Assembly: GCA_028583405.1 (NCBI GenBank)
Contig: CM053261.1
Span: 10,596,459 to 10,660,458 of the forward strand
DNA from: Pogonophryne albipinna
Taxonomy: Eukaryota; Chordata; Actinopteri; Perciformes; Artedidraconidae
Direction: 5' to 3'
Length of the DNA: 64,000 nt
Part shown: positions 1 through 25,200 of the stretch, piece after piece
Layout: each line of letters begins with the position of its first letter
Numbering within the stretch: the first letter of the stretch is position 1
Program-made: the position numbers and the translations under genes
Notes under the pieces: model-generated
Database searches by the model: none
What the model was told of the DNA's origin: nothing
What the model saw: the letters and a program-made list of their open reading frames with translations, nothing else

Positions 1-1
1 C

Positions 2-3000
2 AACAGAGTTCTCAACGTGCTGCGACACTGGATTTCCAAGCACTCTCAGGTGAGTCCACAAAAAGTCTTTACATGCGTCCAAAAGATCCAAACACTTTGA
101 GCCAGCCCACCTGAAAGAGTCTGTTGTTGTGTCTGTTATCATTGCCATCACGCCTACCCCCCTCTGTGTGTGTGTGTGTGTGTTTTCCCCGATGGAGGTG
201 CTCTTTGCTCTGCGTGTCCTCCTCCCACCCATGAGGCGAGCAGAAAGGTCAACCTCCTCTCCTGGGACACTAAAACAACTTCACTTTCTTTCAAGATTAT
301 ATAAGATGCTATTTTCGTACCTGCATGTTTGTAGCCTGAAAAGTGAACATTTATAAAGTATTAAGTGGTCCTTTTAATAAACACAGTTCTGGGTCCATGT
401 GGGCAATATTAGTCTGTGTGCTATGACCTTAAGTTTCACCACAGAACATCACTTTGTAAAGAAGCAAAACCATTTACTTAGGAAAAACGTAACTTCATTT
501 TTTATCAACCTTATTTCGAAGGATTGATGTGTTTAAGAAAATACTAAAGTAAATTACAAATATATATTTGAATGCTTTAGATCTGTGGTTGCTGTTGACA
601 GGAACGTTTTTAACGCAGCTCTTTCCCTTGCCAAAGAAGTGTGAACATGATTTTAAGACTGTTTGTGATTTCTTTTTTTTCCTTTTTTCTTTTTCTTTTC
701 TGTCTGGGATTAAGTAAAAATACACCAATATATGTACATTTCCCTCTAGAGGGCATCCTTCTCATGTCTGCAGCTACATTAAGAGGCAGTTGGGATGGAT
801 TTGAATGCACTTTAATACAATGAAATCAGTTTGATGTGCTTTCCAAAAGTGCCATGATTTTCCTTGATTCTTTGAGACTCTGGTTACTATATTTTTTGTT
901 TGTTAGTTTGTTGTTGTTTTTTCTCTGGTTCTTGTATACAGTGTACATTTTAGTTTTGCAGGACTCCCTGGCAGAGGAGATATTATATGTCAATGGGACT
1001 TTTATGGTTAAAATATTAAACTGTTTACTAAAATATACTCTTAGTGTGTGTCATGTTGATTATAACGCAGATATGGTGAAAGTTCAAGCAAAATGTCTTT
1101 GAATAATCATAACATGGATATCATAGACAACATTTGACATTGTTGACCTGAATCTGCTCAAGTCAGTCTTTCTGCAAACATGCAATACCCAAATATTATC
1201 TGTAGCTGTAATTTAGTACTAAATGTGTATAAATGTGTTCTCCATCAGGACTTTGAAATGAACATTGAGCTGAAGATGGGGGTGATCAATCTGCTGGAGG
1301 AGGTGCTGCGAGACCCTGACCTGCTGCCTCAGGAGAGGAAAGCAACATCAAACATTTTAAGGTACAAAGTCAGCAAGGTGTTATAAAAATGAAAAAATGA
1401 ATTTTTTCTGATTCACGTATTATCTATCTACATATAATGCCAGCATAATGAAAATAACATATATTAAAACTGAAGAAAATGTAGTGCAGTACATCTGCAG
1501 TTTATGCGATGTGTCAATGTGCATAACAGTGTCTGTTTTGTTCTTCAGTGCACTTTCTCAAGAAGAACAAGATGATGCTCAACTGAAGATAGAGGACATA
1601 TTACAGATGGTCAGTATGAACACCTATTAGGAGCACAATGTATTAATATACTTAATCATAAGTGCATTTTAAGGTAATTTTTGAAATAATTTATCTCCAG
1701 AAAAGCTGTCCCCTACTACACTTCATTGTGGTAAGAATAATGATAATGTATAATCATCAGAGGTGGGGGACTCGAGTCGCATATTTTTGGACTTGAGACT
1801 TGAGAAAGTTACCGGAGCGCCAAGTAGGAAGTGGAGCACACAGGAGACAGCCGTTTCATTGCAGACTGTAATGTTTATGTTGGGAAATGGCAGTGCATAC
1901 ATTATTTTAGATGTATTTCGAACTCGGACTCTCATTCACTTCATGAAATCGCTACAGCACCAGGAGGCAGCAGGACGTGTAACTCCGCCTCTGAGAAGTG
2001 CAGCACCACCGCGCAAAGAGCTGTGCCTTTTACGCAATGCCTTCACTGTGTTTACTTTCATTAGAACAGCTAAAAAGCGACCGCAGGCTGGTACGTTTTA
2101 ACCACACACACCTCTACACACATCGAACTGCCCGATTAGTCCCCCTATTACTCGTTTTATGAAGGAGATGTCCGGTCACTAAGGCGCATGATATGTGTGT
2201 GTTCGGTGTGTTTGTGTGTGTGTGTTCGGTGTGTTTGTGTGTGTCCGACAACGGCATTTGTTTTCAAATTACCGTGAACAGTAGTTTACACACATGTAAA
2301 ATATTTGTGTTGTACTCCTGTTATCACTTTAGAGCCCTTTTAGAATGTATAGGCTTATCATTTCAGCGCCCCACTCTCCATTGCTGTTTATGTTGAAAAT
2401 AAAACTAAACTTTTCATAACCACAATATTTTAACTGATTTAAATGCGGAAACTGGGGTTATTCATCAGAATTTCGTATGACTTGACTTGTGACTTGCTTG
2501 ACCTGAGCAATGACTTGACTTGCTTGACTCTCATCACAGTGACTTGAGACTTGCTCATGACTTGCACATGTATGACTTACTCCCACCTCTGATAATCATA
2601 CAGGTAGCTGTAGTGTAGTTTCTTTGCATCGTGGTGAATTGAGTTATAGGTGCATTCCCAGTATGTGGAGGTAACGTAGTGTACTAGTATAGTAGTTATT
2701 CCAAACTACTATTAGGTCTGGACTACAAATAGTTTGTGTGTGTTCCAGGCCGAGAGTCCTAAAGCGGAGTGTTTTGAGTCCCTCTCAGCCATGGAGCTTG
2801 CAGAGCAGATCACAATGCTGGACCACATCGTGTTCAGGAGTATTCCCTACGAGTGAGTACATCATACAGACAGTACAAACGTTGCTTAAAACAACACATT
2901 TCACAAGGATAATTTGGTATGTTTGTATTTCACAGGTCTGTAATTTTTTCAAATCATATCCTAGGGTTATCTAGAAATAACTGTTATTTGATACTGCAAT

Positions 3001-5250
3001 AATGGGCTCAGTTGGTAGTATACTATATTAGCCAGATCACATCAGGTCATCTGAACATGATAATCAGATTAGATACATACGGAGAATACTTTTTCCAATA
3101 GTAAATCAAATGAAATGACTAATTACATAAGAAATGTAATAAAAGCATATTTTATTGCTGTATTTGGTTGAGTTGGACATCATTTGAACTACTTTAAATA
3201 GTGTACAAGATTACGGAATATTTGCATGATGATGTGTAGAGTTAACATATGTCAAACAAAAAATACAGTGTGTCTGACTGTACTGTGATCTGCAGGGAGT
3301 TCCTCGGTCAGGGCTGGATGAAGGTCGACAAAACAGAGAGGACTCCGTACATCATGAAGACCAGCCAGCATTTTAATGATGTAAGACTAAACAGGGTTTT
3401 TTCCTTTAAATTCTGCAAAATAACCAAAGGTATATTGACACAAAATTAAAGCAGCTATGTTGATATTTTATTTAGCATTTTAATATTTTTCAGCAAAAAA
3501 TGATCTTTTTAAATTGGTTCCACTTTTTCAAATGTGAGTATTTGATGTTTTTGTTTGTTATATATCATGACATTTGAATATGTTGGTGGATCTCACTGTT
3601 GCATGTGTCAACTTTGATTTGAGGACATTGTCACAGCCATTTAGAAGGTTTGCTGAGATTTTAAAGCCAAATTCTTAAAAGGTTTAGTGAAATAATAATC
3701 GGCATATTAAAGGACAATTCATTTCGGGTCTTTTCTTTATTGTAATGCAGAAATTGAACAATTGTTGTCTTCTTTTTGTCAGTGAAATAGAAGTGTTCCT
3801 CTCACCCTCTGTCCTCAGATGAGTAACCTGGTGGCGTCTCAGATCATGGCCCACACTGACGTTGGCTCCCGAGCTAACTCCATAGAGAAGTGGCTGGCAG
3901 TGGCCGATATCTGCCGCTGCCTCAACAACTACAACGGCGTGCTGGAGATCACCTCGGCTCTGAACCGCAGCCCCATCTACAGGCTGAAGAAGACCTGGGC
4001 CAAAGTCTGCAAACAGGTTGGAACTATTTCATTGTTGTTTAAAAATAAACCTACTCTCTCTGCACAAAACCTTTATGATTTATTTGTGTTTTTAGACAAA
4101 GGCGCTCATGGACAGGCTGCAGAAGACTGTGTCAACGGAAGGACGGTTCAAGAATCTCAGAGAGACACTGAAAAAGTAAATGTTGCTTATTAACCAGACA
4201 TATTAGTGTCTTAATACAGTCCCTTTTTTAATAACTTGTTCATGTTTGTGATGTGTGTGTAGCTGTAACCCTCCATGTGTCCCGTACCTGGGCATGTACC
4301 TCACTGACCTGGCTTTCATTGAGGAGGGAACACCCAACTTCACAGAGGAAGGCCTGGTTAACTTCTCCAAAATGAGGATGGTAAGAAATGCAATTATTTC
4401 CTTGCTCCTCTTCTTTTATAATCATTATTCAAGCCTTACCCTGAACAAAAGGCTTTACAAACTGTGTTTTATAATCAGTAATCGTTAGCTTGTGAGGCTA
4501 ACAAGCTTACATACAGTAGGCCAAGGAGCACAGCATTAACTAAGTATTTTTAGTTTTAGTATTAGTTTGCGGGGTCACATTTAAATACTTTGTTGTACAC
4601 ATTGCTTATGCCCCTCTGGGAGCAGAGACCTATTGTTTGAAAAATATATTTTGGATCAATTTAAAGGGTTCTTCTTATAAAACAGACAGTGGCATTTTGA
4701 GGCAACTCGGTGACGCTTAAATTAGCTTAAAAGCTAGCTGGCTAAAGTTGATTAAATCTGTCTGCTGCAACAACTGCAAAATGAAAGGTTGTGTGCTAGA
4801 AATAAGGAGCTGCTTTTGTGTACCACTGCTTAAAGATATAACGCTCAATTTTACATTTTAGTAAATTAAAAGGCATTACGATGTTAAATCAGTCGCAGTT
4901 ATACACTGTGATCTTGACAGGCATAGCAAAAGCAACTAAGGGCTTAGCAAACAGTCAATTTCAGTTGTCTATTAACTCTCTACTCTTTCAGATTTCTCAT
5001 ATTATCCGGGAGATTCGTCAGTTTCAGCAAGCACCTTACAGGATAGAGCACCAGCCCAAGGTGAGTTTAATAAAATGCATTACTTATGAAACATAACATT
5101 TGTGTTTTTTGAACTAATAATACAAAATATTTTGTCTTTTCTGACTTCCTCCAGGTGACTCAGTTCCTCCTGGATAAGACACTAGTGATGGATGAAGATA
5201 CCCTCTATGATCTCTCGCTGAAGATCGAACCCCGAGTACCCCCTGGCTAA
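2..5250 (+). CDS. rasgrf2: Ras-specific guanine nucleotide-releasing factor 2, C-terminal part (5' end outside window)
   Basis: This is the catalytic end of a Ras exchange factor that loads GTP onto Ras downstream of calcium/calmodulin. Ten exons join in phase: 2-49, 1249-1361, 1549-1609, 2749-2852, 3296-3380, 3819-4016, 4096-4175, 4263-4380, 4992-5060 and 5155-5250 (stop TAA). All have AG/GT borders and together give about 323 residues. The order is the linker ([10 protein letters not shown], then [20 protein letters not shown]) followed by the CDC25/RasGEF domain, with blocks [48 protein letters not shown] and [20 protein letters not shown]. The wording MSNLVASQI fits RASGRF2 better than RASGRF1, and the downstream ckmt2 matches human RASGRF2-CKMT2 order. 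The upstream PH, IQ and DH domains lie outside the window. Which teleost duplicate (a or b) this is cannot be told. Confidence 0.95.
1758..2591. mobile_element. Non-autonomous hAT element in a rasgrf2 intron
   Basis: The 834-bp element has inverted ends CAGAGGTGGG / CCCACCTCTG and is flanked by a perfect 8-bp direct repeat, ATAATCAT (1750-1757 and 2592-2599). An 8-bp duplication is the hAT hallmark. Near the right end, ACTTG/TGACTTG motifs recur as subterminal repeats. No transposase is recognisable; the open frames inside (up to 112 codons) show no familiar domain. It lies between the exons ending at 1609 and starting at 2749. Confidence 0.85.
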
Positions 5251-8289
<3,039 letters not shown>

Positions 8290-8434
8290 TGGCCCTTCAT
8301 TGGTTTGTTCCTGAACTTATGATTGGCCTCCACTTTTTAATCCTGCATGAGGGGGCGGAGTCCCCTGAGAGAGGAGAGTGAAAAGCTCTTTAACAAGACA
8401 CCTTCAGCAAGAAGGCACAGAAGCTTTCCTACAG
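8290..8434 (+). promoter_or_regulatory. ckmt2: Probable ckmt2 promoter and 5' noncoding exon
   Basis: Two inverted CCAAT boxes (ATTGG near 8299 and 8323) and a GC box (GGGGGCGGAG near 8350) are followed by a purine-rich leader. The leader ends at a strong donor, CAG|GTATGT, after 8434. The coding exon has its own acceptor at 11167-11168 upstream of the ATG, so a 5' noncoding exon is required. This is the best candidate seen, but transcription was not tested. Confidence 0.45.
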
Positions 8435-8825
8435 GTATGTACCTTCTTTCTTATTTCTCTTGCAGAACAGCTCCACTAGCTCCATGCATCGCAAACTGTT
8501 AGTGTATTAATTTGTAATTTTGTAAATCTGTTTCAGAGAATATACAGGCTCTGCACCATCTTGACTTTGATCTTTTGGCATGCTTTTGACATTTTTAGTT
8601 TACATACGCAGGCCTACCAATTGAGTGCATGATTTAAAAGTTATGTTTTAAATAGGGATGGTGGATTGAAGCCAAACTAATGATGAGATGACAAATTCAA
8701 GCTGATGTGTAACAGAAAAAGTACTGCAAAGATGCAGAACTTGATTTATGCATATGGTTCAGAAACCTCCAAGCAGTTTGTTGTTGCACTTTGCTTGAAA
8801 ATATATATTTTTGACATCCTTTTGG

Positions 8826-9535
8826 CAGGGTTTCCGTTAGCCGGTAATTACCGGTTTTTAGCTGGTAAAATTGAATAAAAACCGGTAAATTCAAAACCTG
8901 CCGGTCAAAATGTCCGATGCTCCGATCGATTGGCCGCCGATCATTATCGGCCGATATTCACTCTTAATAGTTTGATATGTGCTCTCTATAAAGGCCGATC
9001 AGGAGAGCTGGATCTGATCGATATGGACATAAACGCGAGTGAAGTGTAACCGGACGCGAGAGATCAGACCAGCTGCTGCATAATCACCTGAAGCCCCGCC
9101 CACTGTTTAGTGAGCTGCATGAGAAACTGATGGGCTGTCAGGAGAGAGAGAGAGGGAGAGGATCCGTTTCTCCCGTGTTATTATTCAAAGTTAATTTAAA
9201 CTTTTGAATAATGTGCTTCATCTACTACAAGTAGTTTCTTTGAATGTAATAATTATGTTGTTTGTTGTTTGTGGAATCATTTATTGAAAAATGAATCTGA
9301 ATTTTTCGATCTGTAACGATTATAAACTGAAGCAATATAAAAAAGAGCCCCATTAACTGCGTTTTAAACATCAGCATATCCGCTCATAGGCCGGTAATTA
9401 CCTGCTAACGGAATCTCTGCTACACAATTCTTATTATTATTATTGAAACATGACCGGTAAGTTTCAAATTTGTCCGGTAAAATAAATTCTGTTCGGACAT
9501 TTGACCGGCAAGAAAAAATCCTAGCGGAAACCCTG
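8826..9535. mobile_element. Non-autonomous hAT element in ckmt2 first intron
   Basis: The 710-bp element has ends CAGGGTTTCCG / CGGAAACCCTG and a perfect 8-bp duplication, CCTTTTGG (8818-8825 and 9536-9543). Inside there are repeated CCGGTAA-type and CCGATC/CGATCG motifs near both ends. No transposase frame is present. Confidence 0.85.
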
Positions 9536-9919
9536 CCTTTTGGGTTATTTTACTAAATTCAGAGTTGATATTAACTCTGCTGTGTCCTCTGCAGAGGACG
9601 AAGCTGCTCTGACGTCCTAAACAGACTCCAGCAGAGTTAAAAGGTCACAGTGGTCAGTGATTTGGAATAATCCTTACCTTAAGACCCTAGATCCACAGGG
9701 TCAGTTTGCAGGGAAGGCTTGACAGGATGAGATTGCATATTGGCATGAAGGTCTAAAATTCTTGCATTTCCATGTATATGTTTGTTGCGTCACCTCTCAC
9801 CTGATTTTTCTCTCATGAGGGTCCCGTCTTGTGACCAGATCATAATGTCACTATGTTGTCAGCCAGGGATGAATGTTTATTGGCACTGTATCCTGGCAGC
9901 AGAACTTTTCTCCACTGAT

Positions 9920-9929
9920 CTATAAATAA
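9920..9929 (+). promoter_or_regulatory. Candidate MEF2 site in ckmt2 intron 1
   Basis: CTATAAATAA fits the MEF2 consensus YTAWWWWTAR exactly. It lies about 1.3 kb upstream of the ckmt2 start codon, with a TATAAAAAG string about 80 bp further on (near 10004). Sarcomeric creatine kinase genes are known MEF2 targets, so an intronic muscle enhancer or second promoter is possible. Ten-base matches are common by chance. Confidence 0.25.
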
Positions 9930-11208
9930 TATTACCACTGACCCAAAGAGTCCACTGTCATTCGCCTCTAATCATTGAGAGGAGAGTCATTGGGATAAAT
10001 TCTGTATAAAAAGTCCTGTGATGTATTGGGGGAATGCTTTACTCCTCAGTTACTAGTGCGGTTCAGATCAGCCATCTTTACTTTGACAGGATTAACAGGA
10101 GTAATGATGTCCTTCCAGCTTCCTTCTATATTAAGACACAGTCTCGTGGACACTACCTACCCTCTGTGAAGGACAGGCTAGAATCTGACCTTTCATTAGG
10201 AACATTTAATTCAAGTAGGCCTATTACATTTAACATTTGAAATCCATCTTGATGGCATATAGACAATATTAACAATACTGAAAACATACTTTTTTCTTTA
10301 CTGACTACTACAGACGGATTTCTTCCTGAGCTGTCTCAAGTCACACTTTTTCCTTTCAGCTTTAGACAGACGTCTGTTCATTGGCTAAGCCTTAGTGGAT
10401 GTCAGTCTATGGTGGATGTATGAGAGCTGCAGGTGGGAGACTGCTAATGCTAAGAAGCTAAGAGCTATCCCACCTGCCACCCACTCTAAGCTTGTTACTG
10501 TTCAAAAGGAAAAACCCAGGGGTCTTAATCCCAGCCGGTTTGATTTACCTTACATGTGCTAATGAAAGAGTCTATCCTTGGTATGATAGCCATACAGGTA
10601 CATGTTGGCGCTAGTGGGCATACCTCTCCGTTTTTCATTGAGCTTTTTTATTTCCAGTTCTTGGTTGTAAAACTCCTCTCAGACATTTTGCTCTCAGGTT
10701 TTTACATCCTTTGGATCTAATAAATAATAACTGAGCAGTTTATACTACCACAGAAGATTTCAAATAAAAGTAGCTAGTACGCCAAAGCTAATTAGCCTTG
10801 CCAGCTTCTGCCTATTCTTTACTGATCATTACTATGAAGACAGTTTGATATTGGTAAGGTTACGATGTACGGGTCAAAGTTCACAAAAGTTTAATTTGAA
10901 GCTAAAATAAAATAAAATTGGTAGATTTTTGCTGTGTAATGTTTTGAAATGCTTAAATGCTAGCATGTCTTGCCATAACCGTGAGAAGTGTAGGGTTACG
11001 GCAGCACTGTACACTGGATATCCAACGTGAATATGATCGGACAATATTATTTCTGCAGGGGTATGAATGAGCAACAGATTGTTCATCAATGCCAAATAAT
11101 GAACTTGAATAATAGGAATTTATATTTAGTGGGTTCTTTTTTTAATTTATGTGTTTCTTTTTCGACAGCTCATTTGTTTCTTTTAAAGAGTTACCTACTA
11201 TCAGAAAG

Positions 11209-20622
<9,414 letters not shown>

Positions 20623-20843
20623 AAAGCTGAACTTATCACAGCACCGGTGTTAGTGGGGGGGGGGGGGGGTGGCTCTCTGCTCCGAGCTCCCCCAAACCTC
20701 AGAGACGTCTGTCTGCTGCTACAGGTGGTTTCTTTACTTCTCCTACAAAGATTGCAAATCTTTATGGTAACCTAATTTTAGTCATGGACTGCAGTTAGGG
20801 GGGATTCTACCTCAAGTTCCAGGTCATCACTATTCCTGACTTC

Positions 20844-20861
20844 AATAAAAACAACAATAAA
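20844..20861 (+). terminator. ckmt2: ckmt2 polyadenylation signals
   Basis: Two AATAAA hexamers (20844-20849 and 20856-20861) lie about 220 bp after the ckmt2 stop, a normal distance for a short vertebrate 3' UTR. Confidence 0.7.
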
Positions 20862-20869
20862 CACTTTGA

Positions 20870-22289
20870 CTTTTCTGTGATTTCTTTGACTCATCTATGG
20901 TGGCCTTGAGAGCCAAACGCATTTCAATACAGAGTTGGAAAGTAAGTAAGTATATCTACTCAAGTACTGTTCTTAGATACTTTACTCAAGTGATTTTATT
21001 TTCTACTACTTTATATTTTAGCTATTTTTTACTGTAGTACATTTTTTTGATAACTTTGGATACATGTAACTCTGCACATTCAAGATTAATAATACAAATG
21101 TAAATGTACAATCTAGCATGGCAACATTTTAATCCTTCATACACCTCCCAAAGCATTATGGGAACTGTAGTTCCAAGAAGTATTTTATGATTATCACAAT
21201 GATCATTATTATGTTACCCGTGTCCCAGTGCCTGTAAATAATGTCAAATCTTTATTCATTCATGTCCTTTGTGTTCTCCATCTGCAGTTGGATTCATTGC
21301 CTTCTCATGTGTAACAGCATGAGTCTGCTGGTGTGCTCTGCATGGTCAGCTGTCAGTCTGTTGCCTGGCTATAATTACATTTTGCTTATGGATGGAGAAA
21401 AGTAAATTAGATCCGTTTAACTGCTGCACACAGCGATACTGCAGGTTGAACACTAAATTGCAATGCTATAACCAATCAGGCCTTTTCTTTATATATTAAT
21501 ATTGCCAGCATTTTGATGAGTGAGGTAAGCAGGGGTTGGTAATAATTGAAGAGAGGGTATTATCGTCTTACATTCAAAAGACACATTTCTATTGAATTGG
21601 ATGCCAACTTCCAAAATGAAGGAGTTTTAATTATAAGACTTTCCCCCAACATTTCAAAGTACACAAACGTATCAAGGGACTCATGGATGTTGTTGCATGT
21701 CCACAAAGATTGAATTAGGAATTCTGCATCAGTAACAAACTTTAATTTGTATGTACTGCAACAGGTGATTTCACAAAGTACAGTGTATCGTAAGGGAAAG
21801 TATAAACAAATAAAGAAAAACAGATATAAACAACAGCTTTAGATTAACTGGGTATTTGTGTTGTTGAAAACAAAGTTTAAAATCTGTAAACAGGTCTGCA
21901 ATAACTAATTAATAATCGGGAAAAAAAAACATTCAACATCTAAGTAGGCAGAACAGCACTTTTTATCCTTCTCTGATATTTAACTTTCCAGGATGCCACC
22001 TCTGACAATTTTTCTTGTTTTTATCTAAAAAGAAATCAGTAGAAAGAAGTCAAAACAAGCAAAAGGTGACACTTAGAGGCCAGCGCCTGCCTATCACCTA
22101 AGACTCCAGATTTTATTTGTTTTGCCAAAGTGAAACGGAAACACAAGCCTCTATTAAGGAGTGATTGAAGTGCTAATAAGAGCAGGTATGCTAGAACATG
22201 GCATCTCTGTGTAGATTAAGGGTTAGAACAGGGCTCTTTGATGGGACACGGAGAGGAGGTCAACAGCAGCGAGCGTCAGTGAGGGGCCG
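20870..22289. other. Intergenic / ube2l3 3' UTR, with dispersed repeat
   Basis: No exons were found. 20928-21090 belongs to the TACTCAAGTA-type dispersed repeat (AAGTAAGTAAGTATAT, TACTCAAGTACTG) that recurs near 25180, 26040, 28030 and 58210. A TGGGAACTGTAGTT string at 21159-21172 resembles the ZNF143-type ACTACANTTCCCA motif on the minus strand. The right part should hold the ube2l3 3' UTR, transcribed leftward. Confidence 0.4.
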
Positions 22290-25200
22290 TCAGTCAACGG
22301 GCCGCTTTTCACTGTGTTTCTTTGTAAACTCCTCGGCATTCTTCATGAATTTAGCACGGTCTTTACTGTACTCCTCTGCCAGGTCGGCCCTCAGCGGATG
22401 CTCCGGCTGGGGGCTGTTCACCAGGCCGACGAGATTGAGAATCACTGGAGAGAGGGAAACATAATATACATAAGTTATACACAACAGTCTTTGATTAGAT
22501 AGCTCAAACTGCAGGGAGGAAACTCTTCTTGTGTCTTTCAGTGGTGGAGAAAGTATAATAATACTACAGTTAACATGAGTACATGTGCTTAAAGTTACTT
22601 TCCCCCTGAATTCCTGGTTGATTTGGCGCCACCTGTGGTTACACGCGGTAACAGCAGGTGTTTGTCACAATTTCTTGGTGGTATGCCAGGGGGATTTCTG
22701 GCTTTCATTTTCTGTTCAGTGGAAATAATTTCGATGTAATGTGTCTTTGTTTGCACTAGAGGTTCCATCTGTTGTTTTCGGTATGTATGCTTTTTTTTTT
22801 AAACGACTCCTAAAATGTTTGGTGAGTGGGCTTCTTAATATAACATTTGGTAACATTTTTGACAAGCCCTGATAGTCCAAACATGTACAAATTCAAATGA
22901 AGCCTTCAATACATAACTTTTGCTTTCATGTGTTAAGACAAGAACTATGTTAAAGGGTTTTAAACATAACTGAGGCAAAATATATATTCAGGCAAGAAGT
23001 CAAAATCAAACAATCTTTCCGAGCAAAGAAAACACGTTTTTGTTCAAACATATCTCTGTATAGCTCATCTCACATACATGATCAGCTTAAACATGATGAA
23101 TGAGCTTCTTTGAGATGTGGTTATCCAATCATCATGCTCACCTTGATCAGTTTTGGTGGCTGGCTTCCAGTTCTCCACACTTATGATGGGCAGACAGACC
23201 TGACCCTTCTCATCAATGTTGGGGTGGTAGATTTTTGTCTTGAAAGTGACCTTAGGTGGCTTAAAGGGGTACTCCGCGGGAAAGATGAGCTCAATCCTAA
23301 ATGCTCCTTTGTCATATGGAGCAGAATCCTTGAAGAAAACAAGAATTTGTAGATGGGGGGGGGGGGGACAGAAAAAAAGTTAATAAAAACATTGAAGATA
23401 GAACAACTACTAGCTACAAAAGATATCAAGTCCATACTTACAGGAACAAGGAGCCCTTGCCAGTTCAAAAGATTTGTTTCATCCACTTGAATATTGCGGA
23501 AATGCTTCGCTCCGACATTGCGCATTTCATCAAGCTCCTGAAACAAAACAATTGATTTTATAATGGCATAAAATCATAGGATTGCCAGGACCCCACTGAC
23601 TCATAATGATTATGCTTGTATACGTGCACCAGCGGCGAGTGTACAGTCTGATGCAATAATGTGTACTTTTGTAACCATACATTTTGAGTTATTGCATTCG
23701 AGGTTTATTTCACACCAAAACAATCTACATTGATGAATAAGCCCAGCTAGCACTAAAAGTTAAGGAGAAAATATGTTTCAATATCTGGGTAAACTGTCCC
23801 TTTCTGTAGTGTCACTTAAAACATAAACTGAACAGTCTCACCCAATTGCATTCCTGTTTATCAAACATCAAGGATTGGATGCCTGTAACTTCCTATAATT
23901 CAGTAGCAATAAAACATATAATTTGATCTTTGGTCCGGAACATCACCAACTACAGACAGTCTTTCCTCCCTGCCAATTTAAAATCTATGGCAAAAAAACA
24001 GGGATTTTTCAATGAATAACTAAAGTATCTTTTTAAACTCTCTTAAAGGTGGGGTATGTAAGTTTGAGAAACCGGCTCGAGATACACTTTTTGTTATATT
24101 CCATGGAATGCTCTTAACATCCCGAAGTGCTTTGACAAAAAATGTCATCTGTGGAAGCCGTAGCACTGTAAAAAGCACAACCAATCATCTGAGCCGGCCC
24201 GGCTAAAATAACTGGATGGCCTACCTGCCTGTCAGCCTTCCATCTGTGCACAAACTTATCTCGTGCCCTCATTGGTCATGTGCGCGTTCGTGTGTGTTGG
24301 AGGAGGGGCTCTGTAAGGAAATGGCAGATTTTTTCCGGTTGTGTATTTTCAAATTCTGGCGCACTCCAGCTGGTTTCTCTAAAATTACCTACCCCACCTT
24401 TAAGTAATCCAGAAGCCAGATCATTAACAAATATGTTTGGAATATATGTTTGTAACCTCAAACATTCCAGCCGCCCCAGTAAAATCTTCTGATCAAAACC
24501 TCTTTCACCAACCAGACGTGGCAAGGGTTATGATCTTTACCAATACAGCATCAATTAATGTTTCCCTTTTTTATTATTACAATGTTTGTGAATTATTTTA
24601 AAATACATCTCTGCTCCTCTTCCTGTCAGGAGACACTTCCCTGTTATATACCTGTAATGTAAAACTGGAATATCAGGGGATTTCAGAAAGTATTAACAAG
24701 ACGTCTCTCGTGACACAGGGGGATATCCTGACAGTATCATGCACACAGCTAAATCAAAACCAAAACTGCTGGTGTGTGGCAGTGAAAGTAGAAGTAATCT
24801 AGGGACAGCCAATGAGAAAGTCAAAAATAAACTCAAATGAAATAATAATAAAAAAACAAAACAGATTTAGATATTTGTCACAACACAAAGGTAGAAGTGA
24901 AACAACCAATACCAAACTGTGAAAATCCTATTTTACAAGTAGGTCCTGAATCAAATTACCACTTAAATAAGAGTAAAACATTATGAGAACAATCTACTTA
25001 AAATAGGCCTTATAATCTCCCAGACCTTCATTGTATTAAATGGCTGTGTGGTCACTATGGTTATCCATATCAAAATGATGTATCCCTTTGTTAACACGTC
25101 TGGAGATACATGTATTTAACAAAGAGATCATCAACTTGTATCATTAAAGCAACTAAAGCTGTAAAAAGAAACAAGTACCTCTGAAATGTAAAAGTATAAA

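Noticed and set aside
1763..2101. 112-codon frame inside the hAT element, considered as transposase remnant
   Set aside because: Lacks any hAT dimerisation or catalytic motif; probably a chance frame.
21159..21172. ZNF143-like ACTACANTTCCCA motif between ckmt2 and ube2l3
   Set aside because: Single motif next to a dispersed repeat and far from any start codon; not enough for a promoter call.
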